A DNA stretch of 64,000 nt from the NCBI GenBank assembly GCA_023846275.1, contig JAIUJO010000534.1, positions 911,501 through 975,500 on the forward strand. Direction: 5' to 3'. The notes below the pieces were generated by a model that was not told the DNA's origin, ran no database searches, and was given only the letters and a program-made list of their open reading frames with translations. Below are positions 41,807-57,006 of the stretch, in pieces. How positions within the stretch are numbered: the first letter of the stretch is position 1; each line of letters starts with the position of its first letter. The DNA comes from Vanilla planifolia. Its lineage: Eukaryota; Streptophyta; Magnoliopsida; Asparagales; Orchidaceae. The translations under genes and the position numbers were made by a program.

Positions 41807-43707
41807 AATAATTATTAAAATTATAGTTAAATATTATTTATGCTTATTTTGGATGGAAATTACTTGTAATTCCAAACAATTTTTGATTGAGACAACAAAT
41901 ATTGTTTGTCTCCACCAACTATGTCTAGTTTAATATTAATTTTTATTTGACTAAATAATTTAATTTTTATTAGTTTTTCATGCTTTATGTAAAATTTTTA
42001 TTAATTATTAATATGTTGGTTATGGATTTTGCAATTGAACCCCTTTGTATCCTTCAATCTAACTTTCGAGTAAAATTTATATTGTTTTTTTAAATCTTTT
42101 CACTTTGATTTACTTATCGTATAATGTGACTTTTTCAAATAATAATTGACTAATTCTAGTAATTTATATTATTTCCAAATAAGGTCTAATAGGGATAGAA
42201 CAAACATTACTATGCTGTTATCTATGAGCTCTATCTTGCTAGATATTCATTTGTATTTCTTTATATATGTTTTTATTATTTTCTAGGATTTTGGCATATT
42301 TTATATCATACAAAATGTGACGGATGATCGAGTTTAAGGTCATTCTCAATAGTGTCATGGTTTGCAACTTTTCAGTATAATTTATCTTAATTCTTCAATT
42401 TCTTTGTCTTAATTTTATTATATTACTATGTAAATCAAAACGTAATATCTAGTGGCTTTCAGATCATAATGAGTTGGCTAAATTAATTTTATTTAATTTT
42501 TCCCATTAAGCTTTGATATATATAAATATATGCATAATATTTAAATAATAATAAATTATTATTTATGTTTTTTTCTTTGGCATCTGGTTGTTATGCTCCT
42601 TGATGTCCAATTCATCTAAAATTAGTGCTGTTGGACTCTGCTTGAGGACGTCTTCAAAATAAATAGTCATGTTTAAGTTTTTAAATATCTTATTTTCTTA
42701 TGTTTTTGTATAAATTATAGGACATTTAAATTCACACCTCATTAAAAAAATTAGTGATTTTACATTATCCTTTAGATATTGTCATATTCAACTTTCTAGA
42801 AAAAATTATCCCATATTTTTAACCTTTTTTCTTTAATTTTGTTATACTACTATGAAATTCTAAATCTTCTATCGCACATTTTTACTTCAATTTCTTTCAA
42901 TTGTATTATATTACTTTAATTTATCTTATTTTATGTTTAATATATATCTAGTTATCATTGTAACTATACTTTATTATTATTATGTTTATTTAATTTACTA
43001 ATTAGTTGTAATTAAAAAAATCAATTAGTGATAAAAAAATGTCAGTGAAGATATGTTGAGAAGCTATAACAAGTTAAATATTCATTTTTAATGTTTTAAA
43101 ATATTTTATTTTGTAGTGCTTTGACACATTTTACAAGGCATTTTGATTCATATCACCTTTGATGATGGAGGATGCTACCTTCAATGTTCTTAATACCTTG
43201 GAATAAAAAACTTTTGTATAAATTTTTTATTTGATTTGTATATTTTACTACGAAACTTTAATTTGCCACTCTTATTATCCGAACATTACATTGAATTTGT
43301 TATATTACACTAATTCAATTTATCTCACTTTTTCTTTAATATATATTTATTTAATAATAAATTAATAATTTATTCTTTTTATACTTATGGACATCAATAT
43401 TTTATAGTGTTCAGAACTAAGTTTGTTAAAGGCAAAACAAAATTCTTTTGACTCATCTTAATAAGCTCTATCCAACTAATTGAATGTCCAACTTTTAATT
43501 TGTTTTTGATCTGCTTATTGAAGACGTTACACATTACCTACATTAAATCATGGAAAGCAACCTTCCCACATAATTATCCACGTTATTCAAATGTTTTGCT
43601 TAGATATGGTTATATTACTATGAAAATGAAGATGTCCACTCACTTGAGATTTAAATTAGTTTCATTTGGTTGTATTATACCACTTAAATTCATCATATTT
43701 CATAATG
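41807..43707. repeat. HOR unit U23 (1,901 bp), partner of U22
   Basis: Copy of U21 displaced by 3,795 bp with all its class markers. The only difference I noticed is GGCAAAACAAAATT here versus GGCAAAATAAAATT in U21. Confidence 0.96.
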
Positions 43708-45608
43708 AATAATTATTAAAATTATAGTTAAATATTATTTATGCTTATTTTGGATGGAAATTAATTGTAATTCCAAACAATTTTTTATTGAGACAACAAA
43801 TATTGTTTGTCTCCACCAACTATGTCTAGTTTAATATTAATTTTTATTTGACTAAATAATTTAATTTTTATTAGTTTTTCATGCCTTATGTAAAATTTTT
43901 ATTAATTATTAATATGTTGGTTATGGATTTTGCAATTGAACCCCTTTGTATCCTTCAATCTAACTTTCGAGTAAAATTTATATGGTTTTTTTAAATCTTT
44001 TCACTTTGATTTACTTATCGTATAATGTGACTTTTTCAAATAATAATTGACTAATTCTAGTAATTTATAGTATTTCCAAATAAGGTCTAATAGGGATAGA
44101 ACAAACATTACTATGCTGTTATCTATGAGCTCTATCTAGCTAGATATTCATCTGTATTTCTTTATATATGTTTTTATTATTTTCTAGGATTTTGGCATAT
44201 TTTATATCATACAAAATGTGACGGATGATCGAGTTTAAGGTCATTCTCAATAGTGTCATGGATTGCAACTTTTCAGTATAATTTATCTTAATTCTTCAAT
44301 TTCTTTGTCTTAATTTTATTATATTACTATGTAAATCAAAACGTAATATCTAGTGGCCTTCAGATCATAATGAGTTGGCTAAATTAATTTTATTTAATTT
44401 TTCCCATTAAGCTTTGATATATATAAATATATGCATAATATTTAAATAATAATAAATTATTATTTATGTTTTTTTCTTTGGCATCTTGTTGTTATGCTCC
44501 TTGATGTCTGATTCATCTAAAATTAGTGCTGTTGGACTCTGCTTTAGGACGTTTTCAAAATAAATAGTAATGATTAATTTTTTAAATATCTTATTTTCTT
44601 ATGTTTTTGTATAAATTATAGGACATTTAAATTCACACCTCATTAAAAAAATTAATGATTTTACATTATCCTTTAGATATTGTCAAATTCAACTTTCTAG
44701 TAAAATTTATCCCATATTTTTAACCTTTTTTCTTTAATTTTGTTATACTACTATAAAATTCTAAATCTTCTATCGCACATTTTTACTTCAATTTCTTTCA
44801 ATTGTATTATATTACTTTAATTTATCTTATTTTATGTTTAATATATATCTAGTTATCATTGTAACTATACTTTATTATTATTATGTTTATTTAATTTACT
44901 AATTAGTTGTAATTAAAAAAATCAATTAGTGATAAAAAAATGTCAGTGAAGATACGTTGAGAAGTTATAACAAGTTAAATATTCATTTTTAATGTTTTAA
45001 AATATTTTATTTTGTAGTGCTTTGACACATTTTACAAGGCATTTTGATTCATATCACCTTTGATGATCGAGGATGCTACCTTCAATGTTCTTAATACCTT
45101 GGAATAAAAAAATTTTGTATAAATTTTGTATTTGATTTGTATATTTTACTATGAAACTTTAATTTGCCACTCTTATTATCCGAACATTCCATTGAATTTG
45201 CTATATTACACTAATTCAATTTATCTCACTTTTTCTTTAATATATATTTATTTAATAATAAATTAATAATTTATTCTTTTTATACTTATGGACATCAATA
45301 TTTTATAGTGTTCAGAACTAAGTTTGTTAAAGGCAAAATAAAATTCTTTTGACTCATCTTAATAAGCTCTATCCAACTAATTGAATGTCCAACTTTTAAT
45401 TTGTTTTTGATCTGCTTATTGAAGACCTTACACATTACCTACATTAAATCATGGAAAGCAACCTTCCCACATAATTAGCCACGTTATTCAAATGTTTTGC
45501 TTAGATATGGATATATTACTATGAAAATGAAGATGTCCACTCACTTGAGATTTAAATTAGTTTCATTTGGTAGTGTTATACGACTTAAATTCATCATATT
45601 TCATAATG
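43708..45608. repeat. HOR unit U24 (1,901 bp)
   Basis: TTTATATGGTTTTTT, GCTTTAGGACG, AGTAATGATTAA and GATGATCGAGG recur only in U32. Private changes include GATACGTTGAG and ACTATAAAATTC. Its last 0.5 kb resembles U14, U16 and U26 instead, so it is mosaic. The small m5 frame is broken by TAG. Confidence 0.95.
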
Positions 45609-47509
45609 AATAATTATTAAAATTATAGTTAAATATTATTTATGCTTATTTTGGATGGAAATTAATTGTAATTCCAAACAATTTTTGATTGAGACAACAA
45701 ATATTGTTTGTCTCCACCAACTATGTCTAGTTTAATATTAATTTTTATTTGACTAAATAATTTAATTTTTATTAGTTTTTCATGCTTTATGTAAAATTTT
45801 TATTAATTATTAATATGTTGGTTATGGATTTTGCAATTGAACCCCTTTGTATCCTTCAATCTAACTTTCGAGTAAAATTTATATTTTTTTTTTAAATCTT
45901 TTCACTTTGATTTACTTATCGTATAATGTGACTTTTTCAAATAATAATTGACTAATTCTAGTAATTTATAGTATTTCCAAATAAGGTCTAATAGGGATAG
46001 AACAAACATTACTATGCTGTTATCTATGAGCTCTATCTAGCTAGATATTCATTTGTATTTCTTTATATATGTTTTTATTATTTTCTAGGATTTTGGCATA
46101 TTTTATATCATACAAAATTTGACGGATGATCGAGTTTAAGGTCATTCTCAATAGTGTCATGGTTTGCAACTTTTCAGTATAATTTATCTTAATTCTTCAA
46201 TTTCTTTGTCTTAATTTTATTATATTACTATGTAAATCAAAACGTAATATCTAGTGGCCTTCAGATCATAATGAGTTGGCTAAATTAATTTTATTTAATT
46301 TTTCCCATTAAGCTTTGATATATATAAATATATGCATAATATTTAAATAATAATAAATTATTATTTATGTTTTTTTCTTTGGCATCTTGTTGTTATGCTC
46401 CTTGATGTCTGATTCATCTAAAATTAGTGCTGTTGGACTCTGCTTGAGGACGTCTTCAAAATAAATAGTCATGTTTAATTTTTTAAATATCTTATTTTCT
46501 TATGTTTTTTTATAAATTATAGGACATTTAAATTCACACCTCATTAAAAAAATTAATGATTTTACATTATCCTTTAGATATTGTCATATTCAACTTTCTA
46601 GTAAAATTTATCCGATATTTTTAACCTTTTTTCTTTAATTTTGTTATACTACTATGAAATTCTAAATCTTCTATCGCACATTTTTACTTCAATTTCTTTA
46701 AATTGTATTATATTACTTTAATTTATCTTATTTTATGTTTAATATATATCTAGTTATCATTGTAACTATACTTTATTATTATTATGTTTATTTAATTTAC
46801 TAATTAGTTGTAATTAAAAAAATCAATTAGTGATAAAAAAATGTCAGTGAAGATATGTTGAGAAGCTATAACAAGTTAAATATTCATTTTTAATGTTTTA
46901 AAATATTTTATTTTGTAGTGCTTTGACACATTTTACAAGGCATTTTGATTCATATCACCTTTGATGATGGAGGATGCTACCTTCAATGTTCTTAATACCT
47001 TGGAATAAAAAACTTTTGTATAAATTTTGTATTTGATTTGTATATTTTACTATGAAACTTTAATTTGCCACTCTTATTATCCGAACATTCCATTGAATTT
47101 GTTATATTACACTAATTCAATTTATCTCACTTTTTCTTTAATATATATTTATTTAATAATAAATTAATAATTTATTCTTTTTATACTTATGGACATCAAT
47201 ATTTTATAGTGTTCAGAACTAAGTTTTTTAAAGGCAAAACAAAATTCTTTTGACTCATCTTAATAAGCTCTATCCAACTAATTGAATGTCCAACTTTTAA
47301 TTTGTTTTTGATCTGCTTATTGAAGACCTTACACATTACCTACATTAAATCATGGAAAGCAACCTTCCCACATAATTATCCACGTTATTCAAATGTTTTG
47401 CTTAGATATGGATATATTACTATGAAAATGAAGATGTCCACTCACTTGAGATTTAAATTAGTTTCATTTGGTAGTGTTATACGACTTAAATTCATCATAT
47501 TTCATAATG
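45609..47509. repeat. HOR unit U25 (1,901 bp), twin of U15
   Basis: First complete unit of the downstream copy of the 13-kb block. See U15 for the shared private markers and the few differences. Confidence 0.95.
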
Positions 47510-49409
47510 AATAATTATTAAAATTATAGTTAAATATTATTTATGCTTATTTTGGATGGAAATTAATTGTAATTCCAAAAAATTTTTGATTGAGACAACA
47601 AATATTGTTTGTCTCCACCAACTATGTCTAGTTTAATATTAATTTTTATTTAACTAAATAATTTAATTTTTATTAGTTTTTCATGCTTTATGTAAAATTT
47701 TTATTAATTATTAATATGTTGGTTATGGATTTTGCAATTGAACCCCTTTGTATCCTTCAATCTAACTTTCGAGTAAAATTTATATTTTTTTTTAAATCTT
47801 TTCACTTTGATTTACTTATCGTATAATGTGACTTTTTCAAATAATAATTGACTAATTCTAGTAATTTATAGTATTTCAAAATAAGGTCTAATAGGGATAG
47901 AACAAACATTACTATGCTGTTATCTATGAGCTCTATCTAGCTAGATATTCATCTGTATTTCTTTATATATGTTTTTATTATTTTCTAGGATTTTGGCATA
48001 TTTTATATCATACAAAATGTGACTGATGATCGTGTTTAAGGTCATTCTCAATAGTGTCATGGTTTGCAACTTTTCAGTATAATTTATCTTAATTCTTCAA
48101 TTTCTTTGTCTTAATTTTATTATATTACTATGTAAATCAAAACGTAATATCTAGTGGCCTTCAGATCATAATGAGTTGGCTAAATTAATTTTATTTAATT
48201 TTTCCCATTAAGCTTTGATATATATAAATATATGCATAATATTTAAATAATAATAAATTATTATTTATGTTTTTTCTTTGGCATCTTGTTGTTATTCTCC
48301 TTGATGTCTGATTCATCTAAAATTAGTGCTGTTGGACTCTGCTTGAGGACGTCTTCAAAATAAATAGTCATGTTTAATTTTTTAAATATCTTATTTTCTT
48401 ATGTTTTTGTATAAATTATAGGACATTTAAATTCACACCTCATTAAAAAAATTAATGATTTTACATTATCCTTTAGATATTGTCAAATTCAACTTTCTAG
48501 TAAAATTTATCCCATATTTTTAACCTTTTTTCTTTAATTTTGTTATACTACTATGAAATTCTAAATCTTCTATCGCACATTTTTACTTCAATTTCTTTCA
48601 ATTGTATTATATTACTTTAATTTATCTTATTTTATGTTTAATATATATCTAGTTATCATTGTAACTATACTTTATTATTATTATGTTTATTTAATTTACT
48701 GATTAGTTGTAATTAAAAAAATCAATTAGTGATAAAAAAAATGTCAGTGAAGATATGTTGAGAAGCTATAACAAGTTAAATATTCATTTTTAATGTTTTA
48801 AAATATTTTATTTTGTAGTGCTTTGACACATTTTACAAGGCATTTTGATTCATATCACCTTTGATGATGGAGGATGCTACCTTCAATGTTCTTAATACCT
48901 TGGAATAAAAAAATTTTGTATAAATTTTGTATTTGATTTGTATATTTTACTATGAAACTTTAATTTGCCACTCTTATTATCCGAACATTCCATTGAATTT
49001 GCTATATTACACTAATTCAATTTATCTCACTTTTTCTTTAATATATATTTATTTAATAATAAATTAATAATTTATTCTTTTTATACTTATGGACATCAAT
49101 ATTTTATAGTGTTCAGAACTAAGTTTGTTAAAGGCAAAATAAAATTCTTTTGACTCATCTTAATAAGCTCTATCCAACTAATTGAATGTCCAACTTTTAA
49201 TTTGTTTTTGATCTGCTTATTGAAGACCTTACACATTACCTACATTAAATCATGGAAAGCAACCTTCCCACATAATTAGCCACGTTATTCAAATGTTTTG
49301 CTTAGATATGGATATATTACTATGAAAATGAAGATGTCCACTCACTTGAGATTTAAATTAGTTTCATTTGGTAGTGTTATACGACTTAAATTCATCATAT
49401 TTCATAATG
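47510..49409. repeat. HOR unit U26 (1,900 bp), twin of U16
   Basis: One T shorter than U16 in a homopolymer near 48,270. Other differences from U16: TTTTCAGTATAA versus TTTTAAGTATAA, TTATTCTCCTTG versus TTATTCCCCTTG, and GGACATC versus GGACCTC. The small m5 frame is broken by TAG. Confidence 0.95.
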
Positions 49410-51310
49410 AATAATTATTAAAATTATAGTTAAATATTATTTATGCTTATTTTGGATGGAAATTAATTGTAATTCCAAACAATTTTTGATTGAGACAACA
49501 AATATTGTTTGTCTCCACCAACTATGTCTAGTTTAATATTAATTTTTATTTGACTAAATAATTTAATTTTTATTAGTTTTTCATGCTTTATGTAAAATTT
49601 TTATTAATTATTAATATGTTGGTTATGGATTTTGCAATTGAACCCCTTTGTATCCTTCAATCTAACTTTCGAGTAAAATTTATATTGTTTTTTTAAATCT
49701 TTTCACTTTGATTTACTTATCGTATAATGTGACTTTTTCAAATAATAATTGACTAATTCTAGTAATTTATATTATTTCCAAATAAGGTCTAATAGGGATA
49801 GAACAAACATTACTATGCTGTTATTAATGAGCTCTATCTTGCTAGATATTCATTTGTATTTATTTATATATGTTTTTATTATTTTCTAGGATTTTGGCAT
49901 ATTTTATATCATACAAAATGTGACGGATGATCGAGTTTAAGGTCATTCTCAATAGTGTCATGGATTGCAACTTTTCAGTATAATTTATCTTAATTCTTCA
50001 ATTTCTTTGTCTTAATTTTATTATATTACTATGTAAATCAAAACGTAATATCTAGTGGCCTTCAGATCATAATGAGTTGGCTAAATTAATTTTATTTAAT
50101 TTTTCCAATTAAGCTTTGATATATATAAATATATGCATAATATTTAAATAATAATAAATTATTATTTATGTTTTTTTCTTTGGCATCTTGTTGTTATGCT
50201 CCTTGATGACTGATTCATCTAAAATTAGTGCTGTTGGAATGTGCTTGAGGACGTTTTCAAAATAAATAGTCATGATTAATTTTTTAAATATCTTATTTTC
50301 TTATGTTTTTGTATAAATTATAGGACATTTAAATTCACACCTCATTAAAAAAATTAATGATTTTACATTATCCTTTAGATATTGTCAAATTCAACTTTCT
50401 AGTAAAATTTATCCCATATTTTTAACCTTTTTTCTTTAATTTTGTTATACTACTATGAAATTCTAAATCGTCTATCGCACATTTTTACTTCAATTTCTTT
50501 CAATTGTATTATATTACTTTAATTTATCTTATTTTATGTTTAAGATATATCTAGTTATCATTGTAACTATACTTTATTATTATTATGTTTATTTAATTTA
50601 CTAATTAGTTGTAATTAAAAAAATCAATTAGTGATAAAAAAATGTTAGTGAAGATATGTTGAGAAGCTATAACAAGTTAAATATTCATTTTTAATGTTTT
50701 AAAATATTTTATTTTGTAGTGCTTTGACACATTTTACAAGGCATTTTGATTCATATCACCTTTGATGATGGAGGATGCTACCTTCAATGTTCTTAATACC
50801 TTGGAATAAAAAAAATTTTTATAAATTTTGTATTTGATTTGTATATTTTACAATGAAACTTTAATTTGCCACTCTTATTATCTGAACATTCCATTGAATT
50901 TGTTATATTACACTAATTCAATTTATCTCACTTTTTCTTTAATATATATTTATTTAATAATAAATTAATAATTTATTCTTTTTATACTTATGGACATCAA
51001 TATTTTATAGTGTTCAGAACTAAGTTTGTTAAAGGCAAAGCAAAATTCTTTTGACTCATCTTAATAAGCTCTATCCAACTAATTGAATGTCCAACTTTTA
51101 ATTTGTTTTTGATCTGCTTATTGAAGACCTTACACATTACCTACATTAAATCATGGAAAGCAACCTTCCCACATAATTATCCACGTTATTCAAATGTTTT
51201 GCTTAGATATGGTTATATTACTATGAAAATGAAGATGTCCACTCACTTGAGATTTAAATTAGTTTCATTTGGTTGTATTATACCACTTAAATTCATCATA
51301 TTTCATAATG
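49410..51310. repeat. HOR unit U27 (1,901 bp), twin of U17
   Basis: It carries the U17 markers, including GGCAAAGCAAAATT and AAATGTTAGTGAAG. The single noted difference is TTGGAATGTGC. Confidence 0.95.
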
Positions 51311-53211
51311 AATAATTATTAAAATTATAGTTAAATATTATTTATGCTTATTTTGGATGGAAATTAATTGTAATTCCAAACAATTTTTGATTGAGACAAC
51401 AAATATTGTTTGTCTCCACCAACTATGTCTAGTTTAATATTAATTTTTATTTGACTAAATAATTTAATTTTTATTAGTTTTTCATGCCTTATGTAAAATT
51501 TTTATTAATTATTAATATGTTGGTTATGGATTTTGCAATTGAACCCCTTTGTATCCTTCAATCTAACTTTCGAGTAAAATTTATTTTTTTTTTTTAAATC
51601 TTTTCACTTTGATTTACTTATCGTATAATGTGACTTTTTCAAATAATAATTGACTAATTCTAGTAATTTATAGTATTTCCAATTAAGGTCTAATAGGGAT
51701 AGAACAAACATTACTATGCTGTTATCTATGAGCTCTATCTAGCTAGATATTCATCTGTATTTCTTTATATATGTTTTTATTATTTTCTAGGATTTTGGCA
51801 TATTTTATATCATACAAAATGTGAGGGATGATAGAGTTTAAGGTCATTCTCAATAGGGTCATGGATTGCAACTTTTCAGTATAATTTATCTTAATTCTTC
51901 AATTTCTTTGTCTTAATTTTATTATATTACTATGTAAATCAAAACGTAATATCTAGTGGCCTTCAGATCATAATGAGTTGGCTAAATTAATTTTATTTAC
52001 TTTTTCCAATTAAGCTTTGATATATATAAATATATGCATAATATTTAAATAATAATAAATTATTATTTATGTTTTTTTCTTTGGCATCTTGTTGTTATGC
52101 TCCTTGATGACTGATTCATCTAAAATTAGTGCTGTTGGACTCTGCTTGAGGACGTTTTCAAAATAAATAGTCATGATTAATTTTTTAAATATCTTATTTT
52201 CTTATGTTTTTGTATAAATTATAGGACATTTAAATTCACACCTCATTAAAAAAATTAATGATTTTACATTATCCTTTAGATATTGTCAAATTCAACTTTC
52301 TAGTAAAATTTATCCCATATTTTTAGCCTTTTTTCTTTAATTTTGTTATACTACTATGATATTCTAAATCGTCTATCGCACATTTTTACTTCAATTTCTT
52401 TCAATTGTATTATATTACTTTAATTTATCTTATTTTATGTTTAAGATATATCTAGTTATCATTGTAACTATACTTTATTATTATTATGTTTATTTAATTT
52501 ACTAATTAGTTGTAATTAAAAAAATCAATTAGTGATAAAAAAATGTCAGTGAAGATATGTTGAGAAGCTATAACAAGTTAAATATTCATTTTTAATGTTT
52601 TAAAATATTTTATTTTGTAGTGCTTTGACACATTTTACAAGGCATTTTGATTCATATCACCTTTGATGATGGAGGATTCTACCTTCAATGTTCTTAATAC
52701 CTTGGAATAAAAACATTTTGTATAAATTTTCTATTTGATTTGTATATTTTACTATGAAACTTTAATTTGCCACTCTTATTATCCGAACATTCCATTAAAT
52801 TTGCTATATTACACTAATTCAATTTATCTCACTTTTTCTTTAATATATATTTATTTAATAATAAATTAATAATTTATTCTTTTTATACTTATGGACATCA
52901 ATATTTTATAGTGTTCAGAACTAAGTTTGTTAAAGGCAAAACAAAATTCTTTTGACTCATCTTAATAAGCTCTATCCAACTAATTGAATGTCCAACTTTT
53001 AATTTGTTTTTGATCTGCTTATTGAAGACGTTACACATTACCTACATTAAATCATGGAAAGCAACCTTCCCACATAATTAGCCACGTTATTCAAATGTTT
53101 TGCTTAGATATGGATATATTACTATGAAAATGAAGATGTCCACTCACTTGAGATTTAAATTAGTTTCATTTGGTAGTGTTATACCACTTAAATTCATCAT
53201 ATTTCATAATG
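51311..53211. repeat. HOR unit U28 (1,901 bp), twin of U18
   Basis: It carries all U18 markers. The noted difference is TTATTTACTTTTTCC here versus TTATTTAATTTTTCC in U18. The small m5 frame is broken by TAG. Confidence 0.95.
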
Positions 53212-55112
53212 AATAATTATTAAAATTATAGTTAAATATTATTTATGCTTATTTTGGATGGAAATTAATTGTAATTCCAAACAATTTTTGATTGAGACAA
53301 CAAATATTGTTTGTCTCCACCAACTATGTCTAGTTTAATATTAATTTTTATTTGACTAAATAATTTAATTTTTATTAGTTTTTCATGCTTTATGTAAAAT
53401 TTTTATTAATTATTAATATGTTGGTTATGGATTTTGCAATTGAACCCCTTTGTATCCTTCAATCTAACTTTCGAGTAAAATTTATATTATTTTTTTAAAT
53501 CTTTTCACTTTGATTTACTTATCGTATAATGTGACTTTTTCAAATAATAATTGAATAATTCTCGTAATTTATATTATTTCCAAATAAGGTCTAATAGGGA
53601 TAGAACAAACATTACTATGCTGTTATCTATGAGCTCTATCTTGCTAGATATTCATTTGTATTTCTTTATATATGTTTTTATTATTTTCTAGGATTTTGGC
53701 ATATTTTATATCATAAAAAATGTGACGGATGATCGAGTTTAAGGTCATTCTCAATAGTGTCATGGTTTGCAACTTTTCAGTATAATTTATCTTAATTCTT
53801 CAATTTCTTTGTCTTAATTTTATTATATTACTATGTAAATCAAAACGTAATATCTAGTGGCCTTCAGATCATAATGAGTTGGCTAAATTAATTTTATTTA
53901 ATTTTTCCCATTAAGCTTTGATATATATAAATATATGCATAATATTTAAATAATAATAAATTATTTTTTATGTTTTTTTCTTTGGCATCTTGTTGTTATG
54001 CTCCTTGATGTCTGATTCATCTAAAATTAGTGCTGTTGGACTCTGCTTGAGGACGTCTTCAAAATAAATAGTCACGTTTAATTTTTTAAATATCTTATTT
54101 TCTTATGTTTTTGTATAAATTATAGGACATTTAAATTCACACCTCATTAAAAAAATTAATGATTTTACATTATCCTTTAGATATTGTCATATTCAACTTT
54201 CTAGAAAAATTTATCCCATATTTTTAACCTTTTTTCTTTAATTAATTTATACTACTATGAAATTCTAAATCTTCTATCGCACATTTTTACTTCAATTTGT
54301 TTCAATTGTATTATATTACTTTAATTTATCTTATTTTATGTTTAATATATATCTAGTTATCATTGTAACTATACTTTATTATTATTATGTTTATTTAATT
54401 TACTAATTAGTTGTAATTAAAAAAATCAATTAGTGATAAAAAAATGTCAGTGAAGATATGTTGAGAAGCTATAACAAGTTAAATATTCATTTTTAATGTT
54501 TTAAAATATTTTATTTTGTAGTGCTTTGACACATTTTACAAGGCATTTTGATTCATATCACCTTTGATGATGGAGGATGCTACCTTCAATGTTCTTAATA
54601 CCTTGGAATAAAAAACTTTTGTATAAATTTTTTATTTGATTTGTATATTTTACTACGAAACTTTAATTTGCCACTCTTATTATCCGAACATTACATTGAA
54701 TTTGTTATATTACACTAATTCAATTTATGTCACTTTTTCTTTAATATATATTTATTTAATAATAAATTAATAATTTATTCTTTTTATACTTATGGACATC
54801 AATATTTTATAGTGTTCAGAACTAAGTTTGTTAAAGGCAAAACAAAATTCTTTTGACTCATCTTAATAAGCTCTATCCAACTAATTGAATGTCCAACTTT
54901 TAATTTGTTTTTGATCTGCTTATTGAAGACGTTACACATTACCTACATTAAATCATGGAAAGCAACCTTCCCACATAATTATCCACGTTATTCAAATGTT
55001 TTGCTTAGATATGGTTATATTACTATGAAAATGAAGATGTCCACTCACTTGAGATTTAAATTAGTTTCATTTGGTTGTATTATACCACTTAAATTCATCA
55101 TATTTCATAATG
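53212..55112. repeat. HOR unit U29 (1,901 bp), twin of U19
   Basis: It carries the U19 markers without the 2-bp loss. TTTATGTCACTTTT near 54,726 is private. Confidence 0.95.
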
Positions 55113-57006
55113 AATAATTATTAAAATTATAGTTAAATATTATTTATGCTTATTTTGGATGGAAATTAATTGTAATTCCAAACAATTTTTGATTGAGACA
55201 ACAAATATTGTTTGTCTCCACCAACTATGTCTAGTTTAATATTAATTTTTATTTGACTAAATAATTTAATTTTTATTAGTTTTTCATGCCTTATGTAAAA
55301 TTTTTATTAATTATTAATATGTTGGTTATGGATTTTGCAATTGAACCCCTTTGTATCCTTCAATCTAACTTTCGAGTAAAATTTATATTGTTTTTTTAAA
55401 TCTTTTCACTTTGATTTACTTATCGTATAATGTGACTTTTTCAAATAATAATTGACTAATTCTAGTAATTTATAGTATTTCCAAATAAGGTCTAATAGGG
55501 ATAGAACAAACATTACTATGCTGTTATCTATGAGCTCTATCTAGCTAGATATTCATCTGTATTTCTTTATATATGTTTTTATTATTTTCTAGGATTTTGG
55601 CATATTTTATATCATACAAAATGTGACGGATGATCGAGTTTAAGGTCATTCTCAATAGTGTCATGGATTGCAACTTTTCAGTATAATTTATCTTAATTCT
55701 TCAATTTCTTTGTCTTAATTTTATTATATTACTTTGTAAATCAAAACGTAATATCTAGTGGCCTTCAGATCATAATGAGTTGGCTAAATTAATTTTATTT
55801 ACTTTTTCCAATTAAGCTTTGATATATATAAATATATGCATAATATTTAAATAAAAATAAATTATTATTTATGTTTTTTTCTTTGGCATCTTGTTGTTAT
55901 GCTCCTTGATGTCTGATTCATCTAAAATTAGTGCTGTTGGACTCTGCTTGAGGACGTTTTCAAAATAAATAGTCATGATTAATTTTTTAAATATCTTATT
56001 TTCTTATGTTTTTGTATAAATTATAGGACATTTAAATTCACACCTCATTAAAAAAATTAATGATTTTACATTATCCTTTAGATATTGTCAAATTCAACTT
56101 TCTAGTAAAATTTATCCCATATTTTTAACCTTTTTTCTTTAATTTTGTTATACTACTATGAAATTCTAAATCTTCTATCGCACATTTTTACTTCAATTTC
56201 TTTCAATTGTATTATATTACTTTATTTATCTTATTTTATGTTTAAGATATATCTAGTTATCATTGTAACTATACTTTATTATTATTATGTTTATTTAATT
56301 TACTAATTAGTTGTAATTAAAAAAATCAATTAGTGATAAAAAAATGTCAGTGAAGATATGTTGAGAAGCTATAACAAGTTAAATATTCATTTTTAATGTT
56401 TTAAAATATTTTATTTTGTAGTGCTTTGACACATTTTACAAGGAATTTTGATTCATATAACCTTTGATGATGGAGGATGCTACCTTCAATGTTCTTAATA
56501 CCTTGGAATAAAAACATTTTGTATAAATTTTGTATTTGATTTGTATACTTTACTATGAAACTTTAATTTGCCACTCTTATTATCCGAACATTCCATTGAA
56601 TTTGCTATATTACACTAATTAAATTTATCTCACTTTTTCTTTAATATATATTTATTTAATAATAAATTAATAATTTATTCTTTTTATACTTATGGACATC
56701 AATATTTTATAGTGTTCAGAACTAAGTTTGTTAAAGGCAAAACAAAATTCTTTTGACTCATCTTAATAAGCTCTATCCAACTAATTGAATGTCCAACTTT
56801 TAATTTGTTTTTGATCTGCTTATTGAAGACGTTACACATTACCTACATTAAATCATGGAAAGCAACCTTCCCACATAATTATCCACGTTATTCAAATGTT
56901 TTGCTTAGATATGGATATATTACTATGAAAATGAAGATGTCCACTCGATTTAAATTAGTTTCATTTTGTAGTGTTATACCACTTAAATTCATCATATTTC
57001 ATAATC
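55113..57006. repeat. HOR unit U30 (1,894 bp), short variant
   Basis: Third member of the short class, with the same 6-bp and 1-bp deletions as U20 and U22. It differs from U20 at TTTTGTATTTGATT near 56,528. Confidence 0.96.

Larger units (their letters stand above)
36118..43707. repeat. Tandem duplication of a 3.8-kb dimer (U20-U21 / U22-U23)
   Basis: Bases 36,118-39,912 and 39,913-43,707 carry the same ordered set of class markers at an offset of 3,795 bp. I noticed only about three differences: G/T in TTTTTGATTGAG, ATGG/CTGG near 40,459, and C/T in the GGCAAAAC run. The match extends to the left, since the U19 tail also equals the U21 tail. Confidence 0.9.
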
